This document shows, one piece after another, positions 7,984-16,864 of a DNA stretch of 53,895 bases. The translations under genes were made by a program, and so were the position numbers. The DNA is taken from contig NZ_MSIE01000036.1 of the NCBI RefSeq assembly GCF_001921205.1, forward strand, positions 1 to 53,895, read 5' to 3'. How positions within the stretch are numbered: position 1 is the stretch's first letter; every line of letters begins with the position of its first letter. Below the pieces are notes generated by a model, which was not told the DNA's origin, ran no database searches, and saw only the letters and a list, made by a program, of their open reading frames with translations. The DNA comes from Actinophytocola xanthii (GTDB lineage Bacteria > Actinomycetota > Actinomycetes > Mycobacteriales > Pseudonocardiaceae).

Positions 7984-8658
7984 CTAGCGGGCCCGGCGGG
8001 CCAGCCGCTCCGGGTCGAGGATCAGCACGCTCTTGCCCTCGAGCCGCAGCCAGCCGCGGTGGGCGAAGTCGGCCAGCGCCTTGTTCACCGTCTCCCGGGA
8101 GGCGCCGACGTACTGGGCGATCTCCTCCTGGGTCAGGTCGTGCATGACCCGCAGCAGGCCGGCCTCCTGGCTGCCGAAGCGCTGCGCGAACTGCAGCAGC
8201 GCCTTGGCGACGCGGCCGGGCACGTCGGTGAAGATCAGGTCCGCCAGCATCCCGTTGGTCCGGCGCAGCCTACGGGCCACGACCCTCAGCAACTGCTCGG
8301 CGATCTCCGGGCGGGTGGCGATCCACTGGCGCAGCGCCGGGCGGTCCATCGTGCGCGCGACGACCTCGGTGACCGTGGTCGCCGTCGACGTGCGGGGGCC
8401 CGGGTCGAAGATCGACAGCTCGCCGAACATGTCCGCCGGTCCCATGATGCCCAGCAGGTTCTCCCGGCCGTCCGGCGACTTGCGACCGAGTTTCACCTTG
8501 CCCGACTGGATGATGTAGAGGCGGTCGCCGGGCTCGCCCTCGGCGAAGATCACGTGCCCCCGCGGAAACTCGACGGTCTCCAGCGTCTGGGCGAGTGCCT
8601 CGGCGGCCGCCGGCTCGACGCCCTGGAAGATGCCGGCCCTAGCCAGGGTCTCGTCCAC
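7984..8658 (-). CDS. crp: Crp/Fnr family cAMP receptor protein regulator
   Basis: A 224-residue regulator, the same length as M. tuberculosis Crp (Rv3676) and closely similar throughout from memory. The cyclic-nucleotide-binding domain carries [19 protein letters not shown] and the phosphate-binding cassette [19 protein letters not shown]. The C-terminal winged helix carries [27 protein letters not shown] 8658 ([14 protein letters not shown]) is chosen over ATG 8673 because it matches the family start and has GGGAGGG upstream. It regulates stress and carbon genes globally in mycobacteria. A TGTG-N8-TCAC site about 90 bp upstream suggests autoregulation. Confidence 0.95.
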   Translation of the reverse strand: MDETLARAGIFQGVEPAAAEALAQTLETVEFPRGHVIFAEGEPGDRLYIIQSGKVKLGRKSPDGRENLLGIMGPADMFGELSIFDPGPRTSTATTVTEVVARTMDRPALRQWIATRPEIAEQLLRVVARRLRRTNGMLADLIFTDVPGRVAKALLQFAQRFGSQEAGLLRVMHDLTQEEIAQYVGASRETVNKALADFAHRGWLRLEGKSVLILDPERLARRAR

Positions 8659-8748
8659 CTTCGTCCCTCCCAATCAGACACGGGTCGGCGCGGCCGGCCC
8701 TCGATCCAGGGCTACGGCGCCCCTGATCACTAGGGGAAGTGTAGGGCG

Positions 8749-8764
8749 TGTGCGGTGGATCACC
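8749..8764. promoter_or_regulatory. Candidate Crp binding site upstream of crp
   Basis: TGTGC-GGTGGA-TCACC matches the TGTGA-N6-TCACA Crp consensus in the core TGTG and TCAC of both half-sites. It lies about 90 bp upstream of the crp start and 53 bp beyond the stop of the upstream membrane-protein gene. Autoregulation is inferred. Confidence 0.5.
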
Positions 8765-8817
8765 TCGTAGGGCGTACTAGCGGTATGGCGAGGCGGTGTG
8801 TCGGACCGCCCGCCGGG

Positions 8818-9093
8818 TCAGGAGCCTGGCCGCTGGATGCGGACGGTGGGCTGGCGCATCACCTTGCGAGCGCGGGCCTTGCCCCGCCCCCGGCGCAGCC
8901 GGAACAGTTCGAGCGCCCGCCCGATCCCGTGCCCGTACAGCGCGCGGACCTCGTCCGGCCGCGCGTTCTCCAGCAGCTCCTCGACCTCGTCCTCCTGGAC
9001 GGCGACGTGCCGCAGCCGGCTCTCCACGCGCTCCATGAACAGCGCGAAGAACATCACCACGATGGGCACCGCGAACACGAACCAGACAGCCAT
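8818..9093 (-). CDS. Small membrane protein (Rv3675-like)
   Basis: A 91-residue protein from ATG 9093. One hydrophobic segment at residues 2-19 (AVWFVFAVPIVVMFFALFM) is followed by a charged, helical cytoplasmic part with EDEVEELLENARPDEVRALYGHG and a basic, Arg-rich C-terminus. The position between crp and nth matches the mycobacterial Rv3675 membrane protein. Function unknown. An upstream frame to 9189 adds a polar N-terminus that would precede the membrane segment, but it lacks a good ribosome-binding site. Confidence 0.7.
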   Translation of the reverse strand: MAVWFVFAVPIVVMFFALFMERVESRLRHVAVQEDEVEELLENARPDEVRALYGHGIGRALELFRLRRGRGKARARKVMRQPTVRIQRPGS

Positions 9094-9224
9094 GGTCTCG
9101 GATCCTCGCTCACATCGGGACAGTCGGCGTGGACGATCTGGTCCGGCCGGCGTGTCGTGCGGGGTCTGCTGGGTGGACGTCCAGGGCACGGTTGAGGTTG
9201 TTCGAAGGCCCGTAGGCTAGCGGG

Positions 9225-10034
9225 GTGCCACCAGCCACCCGACAACTACCCCGAGGCGGCTCGGCCGAAACCGCGCCCGCGCCGAGCACCGCGCTGGTCC
9301 GCCGCGCCCGGCGGATGACCCGGACGCTGGCCGAGGCGTTCCCCGGCGCGCACTGCGAACTGGACTTCACCAACCCGCTCGAGCTGACGGTCGCGACCAT
9401 CCTGTCCGCGCAGAGCACCGACGTCCGGGTCAACCTGACCACGCCCGCGCTGTTCCGCCGCTACCGCACCGCCGCCGACTACGCCGGTGCGGACCGGACC
9501 GAGCTGGAGGAGCTGATCCGCCCGACCGGCTTCTACCGCAACAAGACCACCTCGCTGATCGGCCTGGGCACGGCCCTGGTCGAGCGGTTCGGCGGCGAGG
9601 TACCCAACCGGCTCGAGGATCTCGTGACGCTGCCGGGCATCGGGCGCAAGACGGCCAACGTCGTGCTCGGCAACGCCTTCGGCATCCCCGGAATCACGGT
9701 CGACACCCACTTCGGGCGCCTGGTCCGCCGCTTCGAGTGGACGGCCGAGGAAGACCCGGTCAAGGTCGAGCACGCGGTCGGCGCGCTGATCCCGCGCAAG
9801 GACTGGACCATGCTCTCCCACTGGGTGATCTTCCACGGCCGCCGCGTCTGCCACGCCCGCAAGCCGGCCTGCGGGGCCTGCGTGCTCGCCGCGGACTGCC
9901 CGTCCTTCGGCACCGGGCCCACGGAGTTCGAGACGGCCGCGAAGCTGGTCAAGGGCGAGGAGGCCGAGCACCTGCTGGACCTCGCCGAGCGGGTCCGGGG
10001 TGGCTACAAGCCCGGTCGGGGCGGCGCGACGTGA
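9225..10034 (+). CDS. nth: Endonuclease III (DNA glycosylase/AP lyase)
   Basis: A 269-residue base-excision-repair enzyme that removes oxidised pyrimidines. The helix-hairpin-helix [13 protein letters not shown] (136-148) contains catalytic Lys142, and VDTH contains Asp160. The iron-sulfur loop C209-X6-C216-X2-C219-X5-C225 is intact. GTG 9225 gives an N-terminal extension of about 20 residues over E. coli Nth, normal in actinobacteria. The stop overlaps the thioredoxin start by GTGA, so this is the first gene of a coupled nth-thioredoxin-Nudix-marP operon, divergent from the Rv3675-like gene. Confidence 0.96.
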   Translation: MPPATRQLPRGGSAETAPAPSTALVRRARRMTRTLAEAFPGAHCELDFTNPLELTVATILSAQSTDVRVNLTTPALFRRYRTAADYAGADRTELEELIRPTGFYRNKTTSLIGLGTALVERFGGEVPNRLEDLVTLPGIGRKTANVVLGNAFGIPGITVDTHFGRLVRRFEWTAEEDPVKVEHAVGALIPRKDWTMLSHWVIFHGRRVCHARKPACGACVLAADCPSFGTGPTEFETAAKLVKGEEAEHLLDLAERVRGGYKPGRGGAT

Positions 10035-10630
10035 CCAGCGCGGCGCGGTGGTCGCTCGCCGGGCTGGTCCTGGTGATCGCCGCCATCGTCGCGATCTGGC
10101 CGCGGGACGAGGACCCGCCGGCCGACCCGGTGCCGGGGGAGGTGAGCGCCGACCTGGACGCCGCCCGGGCCGCTGCGGCACTCGAGCCGTGTCCCGCCGC
10201 TGACCCGCCGCCGGCGCTGGGCTCGATGTCCGAGGTCGAGGTGCAGTGCCTGGCCGATGGCTCCCCGGTGGATCTCGCCGCTGCCCTCGCCGCCCGGCCG
10301 CTGCTGGTGAACGTGTGGGCCACCTGGTGTGCGCCGTGCAGGGAGGAGCTGCCGCTGCTGGCCGAGTACGCCGCCGAGCCCGGCGCCGTCCCCGTGGTGG
10401 GGCTCGCCGTGCAGAGCAAGGCGGTCGACGCGCTGGAGCTTCTCGACGCCCTGGACGTGCGGCTGCCGGCCGTGCTCGACGAGCGCGGTGCCGCCGCCAA
10501 GGCCCTGCGACTGCCCCCGGGCCTACCGGCGAGCTACGTCGTCGACGAGGACGGCGAGGTGCGGCTGGTGGAGAACCCGCGCCTGTTCCGCTCGGTGGCG
10601 GAGATCAGGCAGGCGGTCGAGCAGCGATGA
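10031..10630 (+). CDS. TlpA/ResA-like membrane-anchored thioredoxin (Rv3673c-like)
   Basis: A 199-residue protein. Residues 6-23 form an uncleaved or lipoprotein-free membrane anchor ([17 protein letters not shown]). The thioredoxin fold has the redox motif WCAPC (Cys100, Cys103) preceded by LLVNVWAT, and a cis-Pro region GLPASYVVD. Two further Cys (54 and 73) lie before the domain. It likely acts outside the membrane on protein disulfides, and MarP downstream needs a disulfide. Start GTG overlaps the nth stop. Confidence 0.9.
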   Translation: MTSAARWSLAGLVLVIAAIVAIWPRDEDPPADPVPGEVSADLDAARAAAALEPCPAADPPPALGSMSEVEVQCLADGSPVDLAAALAARPLLVNVWATWCAPCREELPLLAEYAAEPGAVPVVGLAVQSKAVDALELLDALDVRLPAVLDERGAAAKALRLPPGLPASYVVDEDGEVRLVENPRLFRSVAEIRQAVEQR

Positions 10631-10661
10631 AACCCAGGTTCGACTTCGGGGAGACCGACTA

Positions 10662-11354
10662 GTGTCCGGGCCGCTGGTCGACCCCCTCGAGCTCCCGGAG
10701 TGGCTGCGCCCGCTGGTCGCGGCGACGGCCGACCTCGACCCCGCCACGTTCCGGCGTCTGTCCGCGCCCGGTGAGAACGGCCGGGACGCGGCCGTGCTGG
10801 TGCTGCTGGGCGAACACGCCACTCGCGGCCCGGACGTGCTGCTCCAGCTCCGGGCCAGCGGCAACGGCGCCCACTCCGGGCAGGTCGCCTTCCCCGGCGG
10901 CTCGGCCGAGCCGGGCGACGTCGGCCCCGTGGACACCGCGTTACGGGAGGCGGTGGAGGAGACTGGGCTCGACCCGGCCGGCGTACGTCCGGTCGCGTTG
11001 CTGCCCCGGCTGCACATCCCGGTCTCCGGTTTCCACGTGACGCCGGTCGTTGCGCACTGGGAGCGGCCGAGCAAGGTGTGGGCGGTCGACCCGGCCGAGT
11101 CGGCGGCCGTGGCGAGGGCTCCGCTCGCCGAGCTCGCCGACCCGGCCAACCGGTTCAACCTGCGACACCCCTCGGGGTTCCTCGGCCCCGCGTTCGCGTT
11201 GCCGGGCATGTTGGTGTGGGGGTTCACCGCAGGCGTGCTCAACCTCGTGCTCGACCTCGGGGGGTTCGCTCGCCCGTGGGACGCTACGGACATACGGGAT
11301 CTTGACACCGCGTGGCGTTCAGTTGGCTCGGTGGGCGGGGAGGTTGACGGGTGA
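10662..11354 (+). CDS. Nudix hydrolase, CoA pyrophosphatase type (Rv3672c-like)
   Basis: A 230-residue protein from GTG 10662, 31 bp after the thioredoxin stop. The UPF0035-type CoA motif precedes an intact Nudix box: GQVAFPGGSAEP, then ALREAVEETGL, with the REXXEEXG core. Relatives cleave CoA to 3',5'-ADP and phosphopantetheine. The C-terminal FALPGMLVWGFTAGVL is typical of this group. The stop overlaps the marP GTG start by 4 bp. It is the second CoA-type Nudix enzyme in the window. Confidence 0.88.
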   Translation: MSGPLVDPLELPEWLRPLVAATADLDPATFRRLSAPGENGRDAAVLVLLGEHATRGPDVLLQLRASGNGAHSGQVAFPGGSAEPGDVGPVDTALREAVEETGLDPAGVRPVALLPRLHIPVSGFHVTPVVAHWERPSKVWAVDPAESAAVARAPLAELADPANRFNLRHPSGFLGPAFALPGMLVWGFTAGVLNLVLDLGGFARPWDATDIRDLDTAWRSVGSVGGEVDG

Positions 11355-12535
11355 ACTGGGTCGACGTGCTCGTGATCGGGCTCGCGGTGGTGGCCGCGGT
11401 GTCCGGGGCGCGGCAGGGCGTGATCACCGCGCTGCCGGCGTTCATCGGGGTGTTGCTCGGGGCCATCGCCGGCATCAAGATCGCGCCGCTGGTCGTGCAG
11501 TACATCGAGTCGACGCCGACCAGGGTCGCGTTCGCCGTCGCGGTGTTCGTGCTGCTGGTCGCGCTCGGCGAGACGCTGGGCGTGTGGCTCGGCCGCAGCA
11601 TCCGCCAGAAGATCAAGTCGCCGAAGCTCGCCGGTGTGGACAACGCGCTGGGCGCGATCGTGCAGGGCGCCGTGGTCTTCGTCGTGGCCTGGCTGATCGC
11701 GTTGCCGCTGGTCACCGTGGGGGGTCTGCCCGGCTTGGCCGCCGCCATCCGCGGCTCGACCGTGCTCGGCGGCGTGAACAACGTGATGCCCTCCGCCGCC
11801 CAGGACCTCCCCAACGAGCTGCGCAAGCTGCTCGACGTCTCCGGCTTCCCGGCCGCGGTCGACCCGTTCGACCGCACGCCGAGCAAGGAGGTCGCCCCGC
11901 CGGACCCCGCGCTGCAGGGCAGCGAGGTCGTGCAGCGGGTGCGGTCGAGCGTCCTCAAGATCCACGCGAAGGCGCCGTCCTGCTCGCGTGCCCTCGAGGG
12001 CACCGGCTTCGTGATCTCGCCGGAGCGGATGATGACCAACGCCCACGTGGTCGCCGGTACGAACCAGGTGAGCGTGGAGACCGACGATGGCCCGCTGGAC
12101 GCCAGGGTCGTGCACTACGACCCGAGTACCGACGTCGCGGTTCTCGCGGTACCGGGCCTGACGGCGGCGCCGCTGCCGTTCGCCGCGGAGGCCGCGCAGT
12201 CCGGGCAGGACGGGATCGTCCTCGGCTACCCGCTCGACGGCCCGTACACGGCCTCCCCGGCCAGGGTGCGCGACCTGATCAACCTGACCGGCCCGGACAT
12301 CTACGACTCCAGCACGGTCAACCGCGAGGTGTTCACGCTGCGTGCGCTGGTCCGCAGCGGCAACTCGGGCGGACCGCTGGTGGACACCCGCGGCCAGGTG
12401 ATCGGTGTGATCTTCGGGGCGGCGGTCGACGAGTCCGAGACCGGCTTCGCCCTCACCGCCCGTGAGGTCGAGGACGAGCTGTCCGCGGCGCCCGGGCTCT
12501 CCCGGGCGGTCGCCACCGGATCCTGCGCGGCCTGA
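11351..12535 (+). CDS. marP: Periplasmic acid-resistance serine protease MarP
   Basis: A 394-residue protein. The N-terminal CvpA-like part (about 1-125) has four membrane helices. The chymotrypsin-fold protease follows, with His232 (TNAHVVAG), Asp261 (PSTDVAVL) and Ser339 (RSGNSGGPLV). Cys211 and Cys392 match the spacing of the known MarP disulfide. In mycobacteria MarP (Rv3671c) is needed for intracellular pH homeostasis in acid and processes RipA. The residue numbers are my counts. The gene ends the nth operon and its stop lies within a terminator stem. Confidence 0.95.
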   Translation: MNWVDVLVIGLAVVAAVSGARQGVITALPAFIGVLLGAIAGIKIAPLVVQYIESTPTRVAFAVAVFVLLVALGETLGVWLGRSIRQKIKSPKLAGVDNALGAIVQGAVVFVVAWLIALPLVTVGGLPGLAAAIRGSTVLGGVNNVMPSAAQDLPNELRKLLDVSGFPAAVDPFDRTPSKEVAPPDPALQGSEVVQRVRSSVLKIHAKAPSCSRALEGTGFVISPERMMTNAHVVAGTNQVSVETDDGPLDARVVHYDPSTDVAVLAVPGLTAAPLPFAAEAAQSGQDGIVLGYPLDGPYTASPARVRDLINLTGPDIYDSSTVNREVFTLRALVRSGNSGGPLVDTRGQVIGVIFGAAVDESETGFALTAREVEDELSAAPGLSRAVATGSCAA

Positions 12536-12568
12536 CGGCGCCCGCCCGGATGGGCAGACGCCGTCAGG
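12531..12568. terminator. Bidirectional terminator between marP and the S33 peptidase
   Basis: A perfect 10-bp stem, CCTGACGGCG (12531-12540) and CGCCGTCAGG (12559-12568), with a further CCC/GGG pairing inside. The marP stop codon is inside the left arm. The convergent peptidase gene ends at 12577, so one hairpin serves both. Confidence 0.8.
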
Positions 12569-12576
12569 GACAACGG

Positions 12577-13986
12577 TCAGGCCGGGCAGCGCGCGCCGCG
12601 GGCCGGCAGGCGAAGGTCGACCAGGTAGGCCGCCCCGACCGCCCTGGTGCACTCGGTTCGGTCGATCACCCCGTGGCCCCAGCCCTCGTAGGTCAGCAGC
12701 CGGGCCCGGTCGATCTGCCGGGTGACGTTGCGCGCCCACTCGTACCCGGTGGCCGGGTCGTGCAGCGAGTTCAGCACCAGCACCGGGACGTCGATGTTCG
12801 GGCGGTGCTGCGGGTTCGGCGTGGCCGCCGGCCAGGCGGAGCACATCGAGACCGGAAGCCAGGCGAAGTGCGTGCGCAGGGTCGGCGCCATCCGCTTCTG
12901 CTTCTGCCACAGGGCGAGCCATTCCCGCTCAGAGCGGATCGACACCCGATGGTCCGCGCAGAACGCCGCCACCGGGAACGGCGCGACCTCCTCGGCCGCT
13001 TTCGGAGCCGATCGCGCCGAGCCCCTGGCGAGCGAGTCGAGGTAGGCAGCGGCCTCCGGCCAGCGGGGGCCGTAGAAGTAGTTGACCGTCTGCTGGACCA
13101 GCTCCATCGGGCCGACCAGCCGCGCCGGGTTCGTGGGGTCGGTCAGCACGCCGGCGACGGCCTTGCCGTAGAGACCGTCGTAGACCGCCGCGACATCCTC
13201 CCCGTGCAGCGCGCACTCCGCGGTCTCCGCGCACCACTCGGCGAACTCCCGGAAGGAGTCCTCGCCGGTCGCCGCCTCGGTCTCCAGGAACCGGGTGGGC
13301 GTCAGGCTGTGGTCGAACACGCTGTCCAGGGCCAGCGCGCGAACCCGGTTCGGGAACAGCTCGGCGTACATCTGGCCGGCGAGGGTGCCGTAGGAGCGCC
13401 CGTAGAGGCTCAGCCTGCGCTCGCCGAGTGCCGTGCGGACGGCGTCGACGTCCCGGGCGACGCTGGCGCTGTCGACATGGTCGACCAGAGCGCCCGTGTG
13501 CTCCCGGCAGCTGGCGCCGAGTGCTCGGGCGTAGTCACGCACGTCGGCCAGCGTGGCTCCGGCCTCGGGGTTCGCGTCCGGCATGGTGCGCACGAGGTCG
13601 GCGTCGCAGACAACCGGGTTGCTCCGGTTGGTCCCGCGCGGGTCGAAGCTCACCACGTCGAACCTGTCGGCGATCTCGGACGGCACCGGGTCGCCACGCA
13701 GCAGCCGGTTGACACCGGAGTCGCCCGGGCCGCCGGGCAGGAAGAACAGCGTGCCGATCGGGTTGGTTCCGGCCCGACGGGCCAGGGCGATCTCGATCGT
13801 GTCCCCGGACGGGTTCGCCCAGTCCAGCGGCACCGTGAGCGAGGCACACCGCACCTCGGTGTCCTCGGGGTCGTCCGGGCAGGGTCCCCAGCTCACGCCC
13901 GGTGCGGCGGCGGCGGTCGTGGCGGCGGCCAGCGTCGCCCCCACCGCCGCCGCGGTGAGCAGGGCTGTCGTGCGCAGTAGTCTCAT
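12577..13986 (-). CDS. Secreted alpha/beta hydrolase, S33/TAP-like peptidase
   Basis: A 469-residue protein with a Sec signal peptide (MRLLRTTALLTAAAVGATLAA). The catalytic Ser198 lies in LYGRSYGTLAG; the oxyanion region is LPGGPGDSG. The TAP-like C-terminal domain supplies Asp (NSLHDPATGY) and His (EGWGHGV). Six or more Cys suggest disulfides. This matches Streptomyces SlpD/SlpE and tripeptidyl-aminopeptidase-like exported enzymes. A strong GGGAGGA site precedes ATG 13986. Substrate is not predictable beyond short peptides or esters. Confidence 0.88.
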   Translation of the reverse strand: MRLLRTTALLTAAAVGATLAAATTAAAAPGVSWGPCPDDPEDTEVRCASLTVPLDWANPSGDTIEIALARRAGTNPIGTLFFLPGGPGDSGVNRLLRGDPVPSEIADRFDVVSFDPRGTNRSNPVVCDADLVRTMPDANPEAGATLADVRDYARALGASCREHTGALVDHVDSASVARDVDAVRTALGERRLSLYGRSYGTLAGQMYAELFPNRVRALALDSVFDHSLTPTRFLETEAATGEDSFREFAEWCAETAECALHGEDVAAVYDGLYGKAVAGVLTDPTNPARLVGPMELVQQTVNYFYGPRWPEAAAYLDSLARGSARSAPKAAEEVAPFPVAAFCADHRVSIRSEREWLALWQKQKRMAPTLRTHFAWLPVSMCSAWPAATPNPQHRPNIDVPVLVLNSLHDPATGYEWARNVTRQIDRARLLTYEGWGHGVIDRTECTRAVGAAYLVDLRLPARGARCPA

Positions 13987-14089
13987 TCCTCGTCCTCCCG
14001 GTCGTCCCCCTCATGGATCTCCCGGAAGTTGAGTATTGGCGCGCAGATCGGCTCCCGGTTCCGGGAAGACCCTGACCCCGCCCCGGAGA

Positions 14090-15031
14090 TCAGAACGACG
14101 AAAGAAAGCTCGCGAGTGCCCGGTTGGCGGCAGCCGGTGCCTCCTGGTGCGGGAAGTGCCCGACTCCGTCCAGCATTCGCGTCAGCACCTCGCCGTGCGC
14201 CCAGGCGGCGGAGGCACGCACCGTGCCGGGCAGGATGCACGGATCCGCGGCACCGGCGAGCTGCAGCACCGGCACGGTGATCTTCCGCTGCATGGCCTCG
14301 GCGAACCGCCTGCCCTCGCCGCGCAGCTGCGCGCGCAACGCCCAGCGGTAGTACTCCAGCGCGCTGTGCGCCACTCCGCGTACCAGCATCGCCGACCGGT
14401 AGCGGGCGACGACGTCGTCGAATCCCGGTTGGACAGTCCATTCAGGAGCCGACCAGCTGCGGAGCAGCGCCTCGACGGTGGCCGCGCCGTCGCGGGTCAG
14501 CCAACGCTCGGGAGCCAGCGGCAGCTGGGCCCGGAACACGTGCCCGAGCGCCCTGGCCTGGTTGTTGGCCTTGCGGCGCAACGCGGTCCGGCGGATTTCC
14601 CGGCGCAGTGCGAGCGGGTGCGCTGCCGACACGGAGCCGACCGAGGAGACCAGCCGGGGGTGGATGGCGGCCACCGTCCAGGCGAGCATCCCGCCCCAGC
14701 CGTGTCCGACGAGGTGGGCCCGTGGCTCCCCCAGTGCCTTCACCAGCCCACCGACGTCGCCGGCCAACGTCCAGGCGTCGTAGCCGCGCGGGGGCTTGTC
14801 CGAGTCGCCGTACCCGCGCAGGTCGACCGCGACGGCCCGGAAACCCGCGCCGGCGAGCGCGGTCAGCTGGTGTCGCCAGGTCCACCAGAACTCGCCGAAC
14901 CCGTGCAGCAGCAGGACCAGCGGCCCCTCACCGGCCTCGGCGACGTGCAGCCGGATGCCGTTCGCGTGCACGTCCCGGTGCTGCCACGGTCCGTCGATGC
15001 GCACCGTGGACGGCTCCGGGGTGGGACGCAC
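14090..15031 (-). CDS. EphE-like alpha/beta hydrolase with an altered nucleophile position
   Basis: A 313-residue alpha/beta hydrolase in the position of mycobacterial ephE (Rv3670). The oxyanion motif LLHGFGEFWWTWRHQ, the RGYGDSDKP motif typical of epoxide hydrolases, and a C-terminal GVGHFPHQEAP His are all present. The nucleophile elbow reads VGHGWGGM, with Gly where epoxide hydrolases have Asp (GHDWG). The two DNA strands read cleanly there, so this is not an obvious error. Either the enzyme is not an epoxide hydrolase or it uses another residue. Start is GTG 15031. Confidence 0.8.
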   Translation of the reverse strand: MRPTPEPSTVRIDGPWQHRDVHANGIRLHVAEAGEGPLVLLLHGFGEFWWTWRHQLTALAGAGFRAVAVDLRGYGDSDKPPRGYDAWTLAGDVGGLVKALGEPRAHLVGHGWGGMLAWTVAAIHPRLVSSVGSVSAAHPLALRREIRRTALRRKANNQARALGHVFRAQLPLAPERWLTRDGAATVEALLRSWSAPEWTVQPGFDDVVARYRSAMLVRGVAHSALEYYRWALRAQLRGEGRRFAEAMQRKITVPVLQLAGAADPCILPGTVRASAAWAHGEVLTRMLDGVGHFPHQEAPAAANRALASFLSSF

Positions 15032-15058
15032 GGTCGTGATGCTCAGCGGGTCGGCCGA

Positions 15059-15574
15059 TCAGGCGCGGCGAACCGGCTCGCCCGCGACCGGGACCGCCAC
15101 GCTGTCGTGGCCGTTCTCGCCCCGGTTGCGCAGCACGGCCGCGGTGTCCTTGACCGTGTCGATCGTGCGCCGCGGTGCGCGGATCGCCCTGACCTTGCGG
15201 TAGCCCATGAACGCGGCGAGTCCGGCGGCCAGCAGCATCACGCCGAACACGACCAGGAAGGCCGCCCAGCGCGGCAGCCAGTTGTCCAGCAGCTCCGCGG
15301 CGAAGAAGAAAAAGAAGAACGAGCTGTAGGCCAGCACGACGAGCGCGAGGATGAACCAGACGCTGCCCTTGAGACCTTTCTTGATCTCACGGCCGACCTC
15401 CGACTTGGCCAGCTCGACCTCGGCTCTGACCAAGGTCGAGAGGTGGGTCGTCGCGTCCTTGACCAAGTTCCCGATCGACTGCTCGCCCGCGCCGGCCGTC
15501 TCGTCCGCAAGCGGGATCGACGGGACCCGCGGCAGGCCATTGGTGTTCTCGTGCGCACTGGTCACGTGCGCCAT
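15059..15574 (-). CDS. Phage-holin-family/Rv3669-like membrane protein
   Basis: A 171-residue protein. A polar N-terminus (1-30) and an amphipathic helix (IGNLVKDATTHLSTLVRAEVELAKSEV) precede two hydrophobic hairpin segments (about 72-96 and 103-125). A basic C-terminal tail follows. This is the putative Actinobacterial holin-X family architecture; such proteins are chromosomal and their role is unknown, so the holin name does not imply phage lysis. Gene order beside ephE matches Rv3669. It ends 27 bp before the EphE-like start. Confidence 0.8.
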   Translation of the reverse strand: MAHVTSAHENTNGLPRVPSIPLADETAGAGEQSIGNLVKDATTHLSTLVRAEVELAKSEVGREIKKGLKGSVWFILALVVLAYSSFFFFFFAAELLDNWLPRWAAFLVVFGVMLLAAGLAAFMGYRKVRAIRAPRRTIDTVKDTAAVLRNRGENGHDSVAVPVAGEPVRRA

Positions 15575-15615
15575 CGTGCCATGTGCGGATCAAAGAGGCT
15601 GGCCGGGCGGGCCGT

Positions 15616-16809
15616 TCACGTGTCATCGGCCGCCTCGTGGGCACGGCTGCGGCGGACCAGCAGGACCGCGGCCAGCAGCGCGGCCAGCGTCGAGGCGACC
15701 AGGACCGCGCTCGTGGCCAGCTCCACGTCCTCGCCGTCCAGCGCGAGGTCGGCGATCAGCAGGCTCACGGTGAACCCGACACCGCCGAGCACGGCCACCG
15801 CCGTCAGGTCCCGTTTGCCCAACCCGGCCGGCATCCGTGCCACGCCCAGCCGCACGGCCAACAGGGAGAACCCCAGGATGCCGACGAGCTTGCCCACCAC
15901 CAGCCCGACGATCACGGCGAGCGCCATCCGGTCGGTGGTGAGGCGGCCGAAGGTGTCCGCGCCGATCGGGACGCCGGAGGCGAAGAACGCGAACACGGGC
16001 ACCGCGACCCCGGCCGACCACGGCTGGAGCCGGTGCTCGAGCCGCAGGCAGGGCGACTCGTCCTCGCCTGGGTCACTGCGAACCCGGGTCAGCAGTGCGA
16101 GCGCGACCCCGGCGATCGTCGCGTGCGCCCCGGTGGCGTGGACGGCGGCCCAGGTGCCGACGGCGATCGGCACGTACAGCCACGCCGTGCGCAGGCGCCG
16201 GCGTTGGAGGAACCAGTAGAGCGCCAGCAGCGCGACCGCTGCGGCGGCGGCGAGCAGGTCGAAACCGGTGGTGAACACGGTCGCGATCAGCAGGATCGCC
16301 CCGAGGTCGTCGACGACGGCCAGGCTCAGCAGGAACACCCGGGCGCTGCTGGGCAGCCCGGACCCGGTGAGCGCGAGCACTCCGAGCGCGAACGCGATGT
16401 CGGTGGCGACGGGGATGGACCAGGCCGAGCCGATGCGGGGGTCGCCCCAGCCGACGGCGAGCGCCAGCGCGGCCGGTACCAGCATGCCCCCGACCGCCGC
16501 GATCACCGGCAGCACCGCGTCGCGGAACCGGGACAGCTCGCCGATCACGAGTTCGCGCTTGAGCTCCAGTCCGGCGACGAAGAAGAACAGCGCGAGCAGC
16601 CCGTCCTTGGCCCACTCGCCGACGGTCAGGTCGAGGTGGAGCGCGGCCGGCCCGAGCCTGGCGTCCCGCAGGCCCTCGTAGATCGAGGACCAGGGCCCGT
16701 TCGCGGCGAGCAGGGCCAGCGCCGCCGCGACGAGCAGGATCACCCCGCCCACGGTCTCGGTGCGCAGGTAGCGGGCGAAGTCCCCGACAGCGGGTAGGCG
16801 CCGAAACAC
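15616..16809 (-). CDS. nhaA: Na+/H+ antiporter NhaA
   Basis: A 397-residue antiporter with 11-12 membrane helices. The signature residues are present: Asp137 in ATDIAFALG and the pair Asp167-Asp168 in VVDDLGAI, the ion-binding aspartates. Conserved FFFVAGLELKRE precedes them. It exchanges Na+ or Li+ for protons. The start is GTG 16809 with AAAGGA upstream. The 55-nt leader has a complementary segment that would mask this site, see the riboswitch entry. The VIT1-like gene upstream is in the same orientation and could share a transcript. Confidence 0.93.
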   Translation of the reverse strand: MFRRLPAVGDFARYLRTETVGGVILLVAAALALLAANGPWSSIYEGLRDARLGPAALHLDLTVGEWAKDGLLALFFFVAGLELKRELVIGELSRFRDAVLPVIAAVGGMLVPAALALAVGWGDPRIGSAWSIPVATDIAFALGVLALTGSGLPSSARVFLLSLAVVDDLGAILLIATVFTTGFDLLAAAAAVALLALYWFLQRRRLRTAWLYVPIAVGTWAAVHATGAHATIAGVALALLTRVRSDPGEDESPCLRLEHRLQPWSAGVAVPVFAFFASGVPIGADTFGRLTTDRMALAVIVGLVVGKLVGILGFSLLAVRLGVARMPAGLGKRDLTAVAVLGGVGFTVSLLIADLALDGEDVELATSAVLVASTLAALLAAVLLVRRSRAHEAADDT

Positions 16810-16864
16810 GGAAGTCCTTTCGTCGTACTGTGCCGACCAGACTTCCCGGCGCTCCGCGCAAATC
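16810..16864 (-). promoter_or_regulatory. Candidate nhaA leader riboswitch (Li+/nhaA-I-like)
   Basis: The 55-nt leader on the minus strand contains GCGCCGGGAAGTCTGG, resembling the nhaA-I (lithium-sensing) RNA consensus as I recall it. GGAAGTC within it (16840-16846 on the plus strand as GACTTCC) pairs perfectly with GACTTCC next to the ribosome-binding site (16810-16816), with a G-U extension. That would hide AAAGGA and fits a translation-control switch. The family match is from memory. Confidence 0.45.

Noticed and set aside
10523-12922. A 799-residue minus-strand frame
   Set aside because: It is antisense to the Nudix gene and marP, is His/Arg/Gly-rich in the way of GC-rich shadow frames, and has no motif.
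14090-15031. Naming the EphE-like protein a true epoxide hydrolase
   Set aside because: The nucleophile Asp is not present, so only the fold and position support the name.
15059-15574. The holin-family gene as evidence of a prophage
   Set aside because: No other phage gene is near and the gene is a conserved chromosomal neighbour of ephE.
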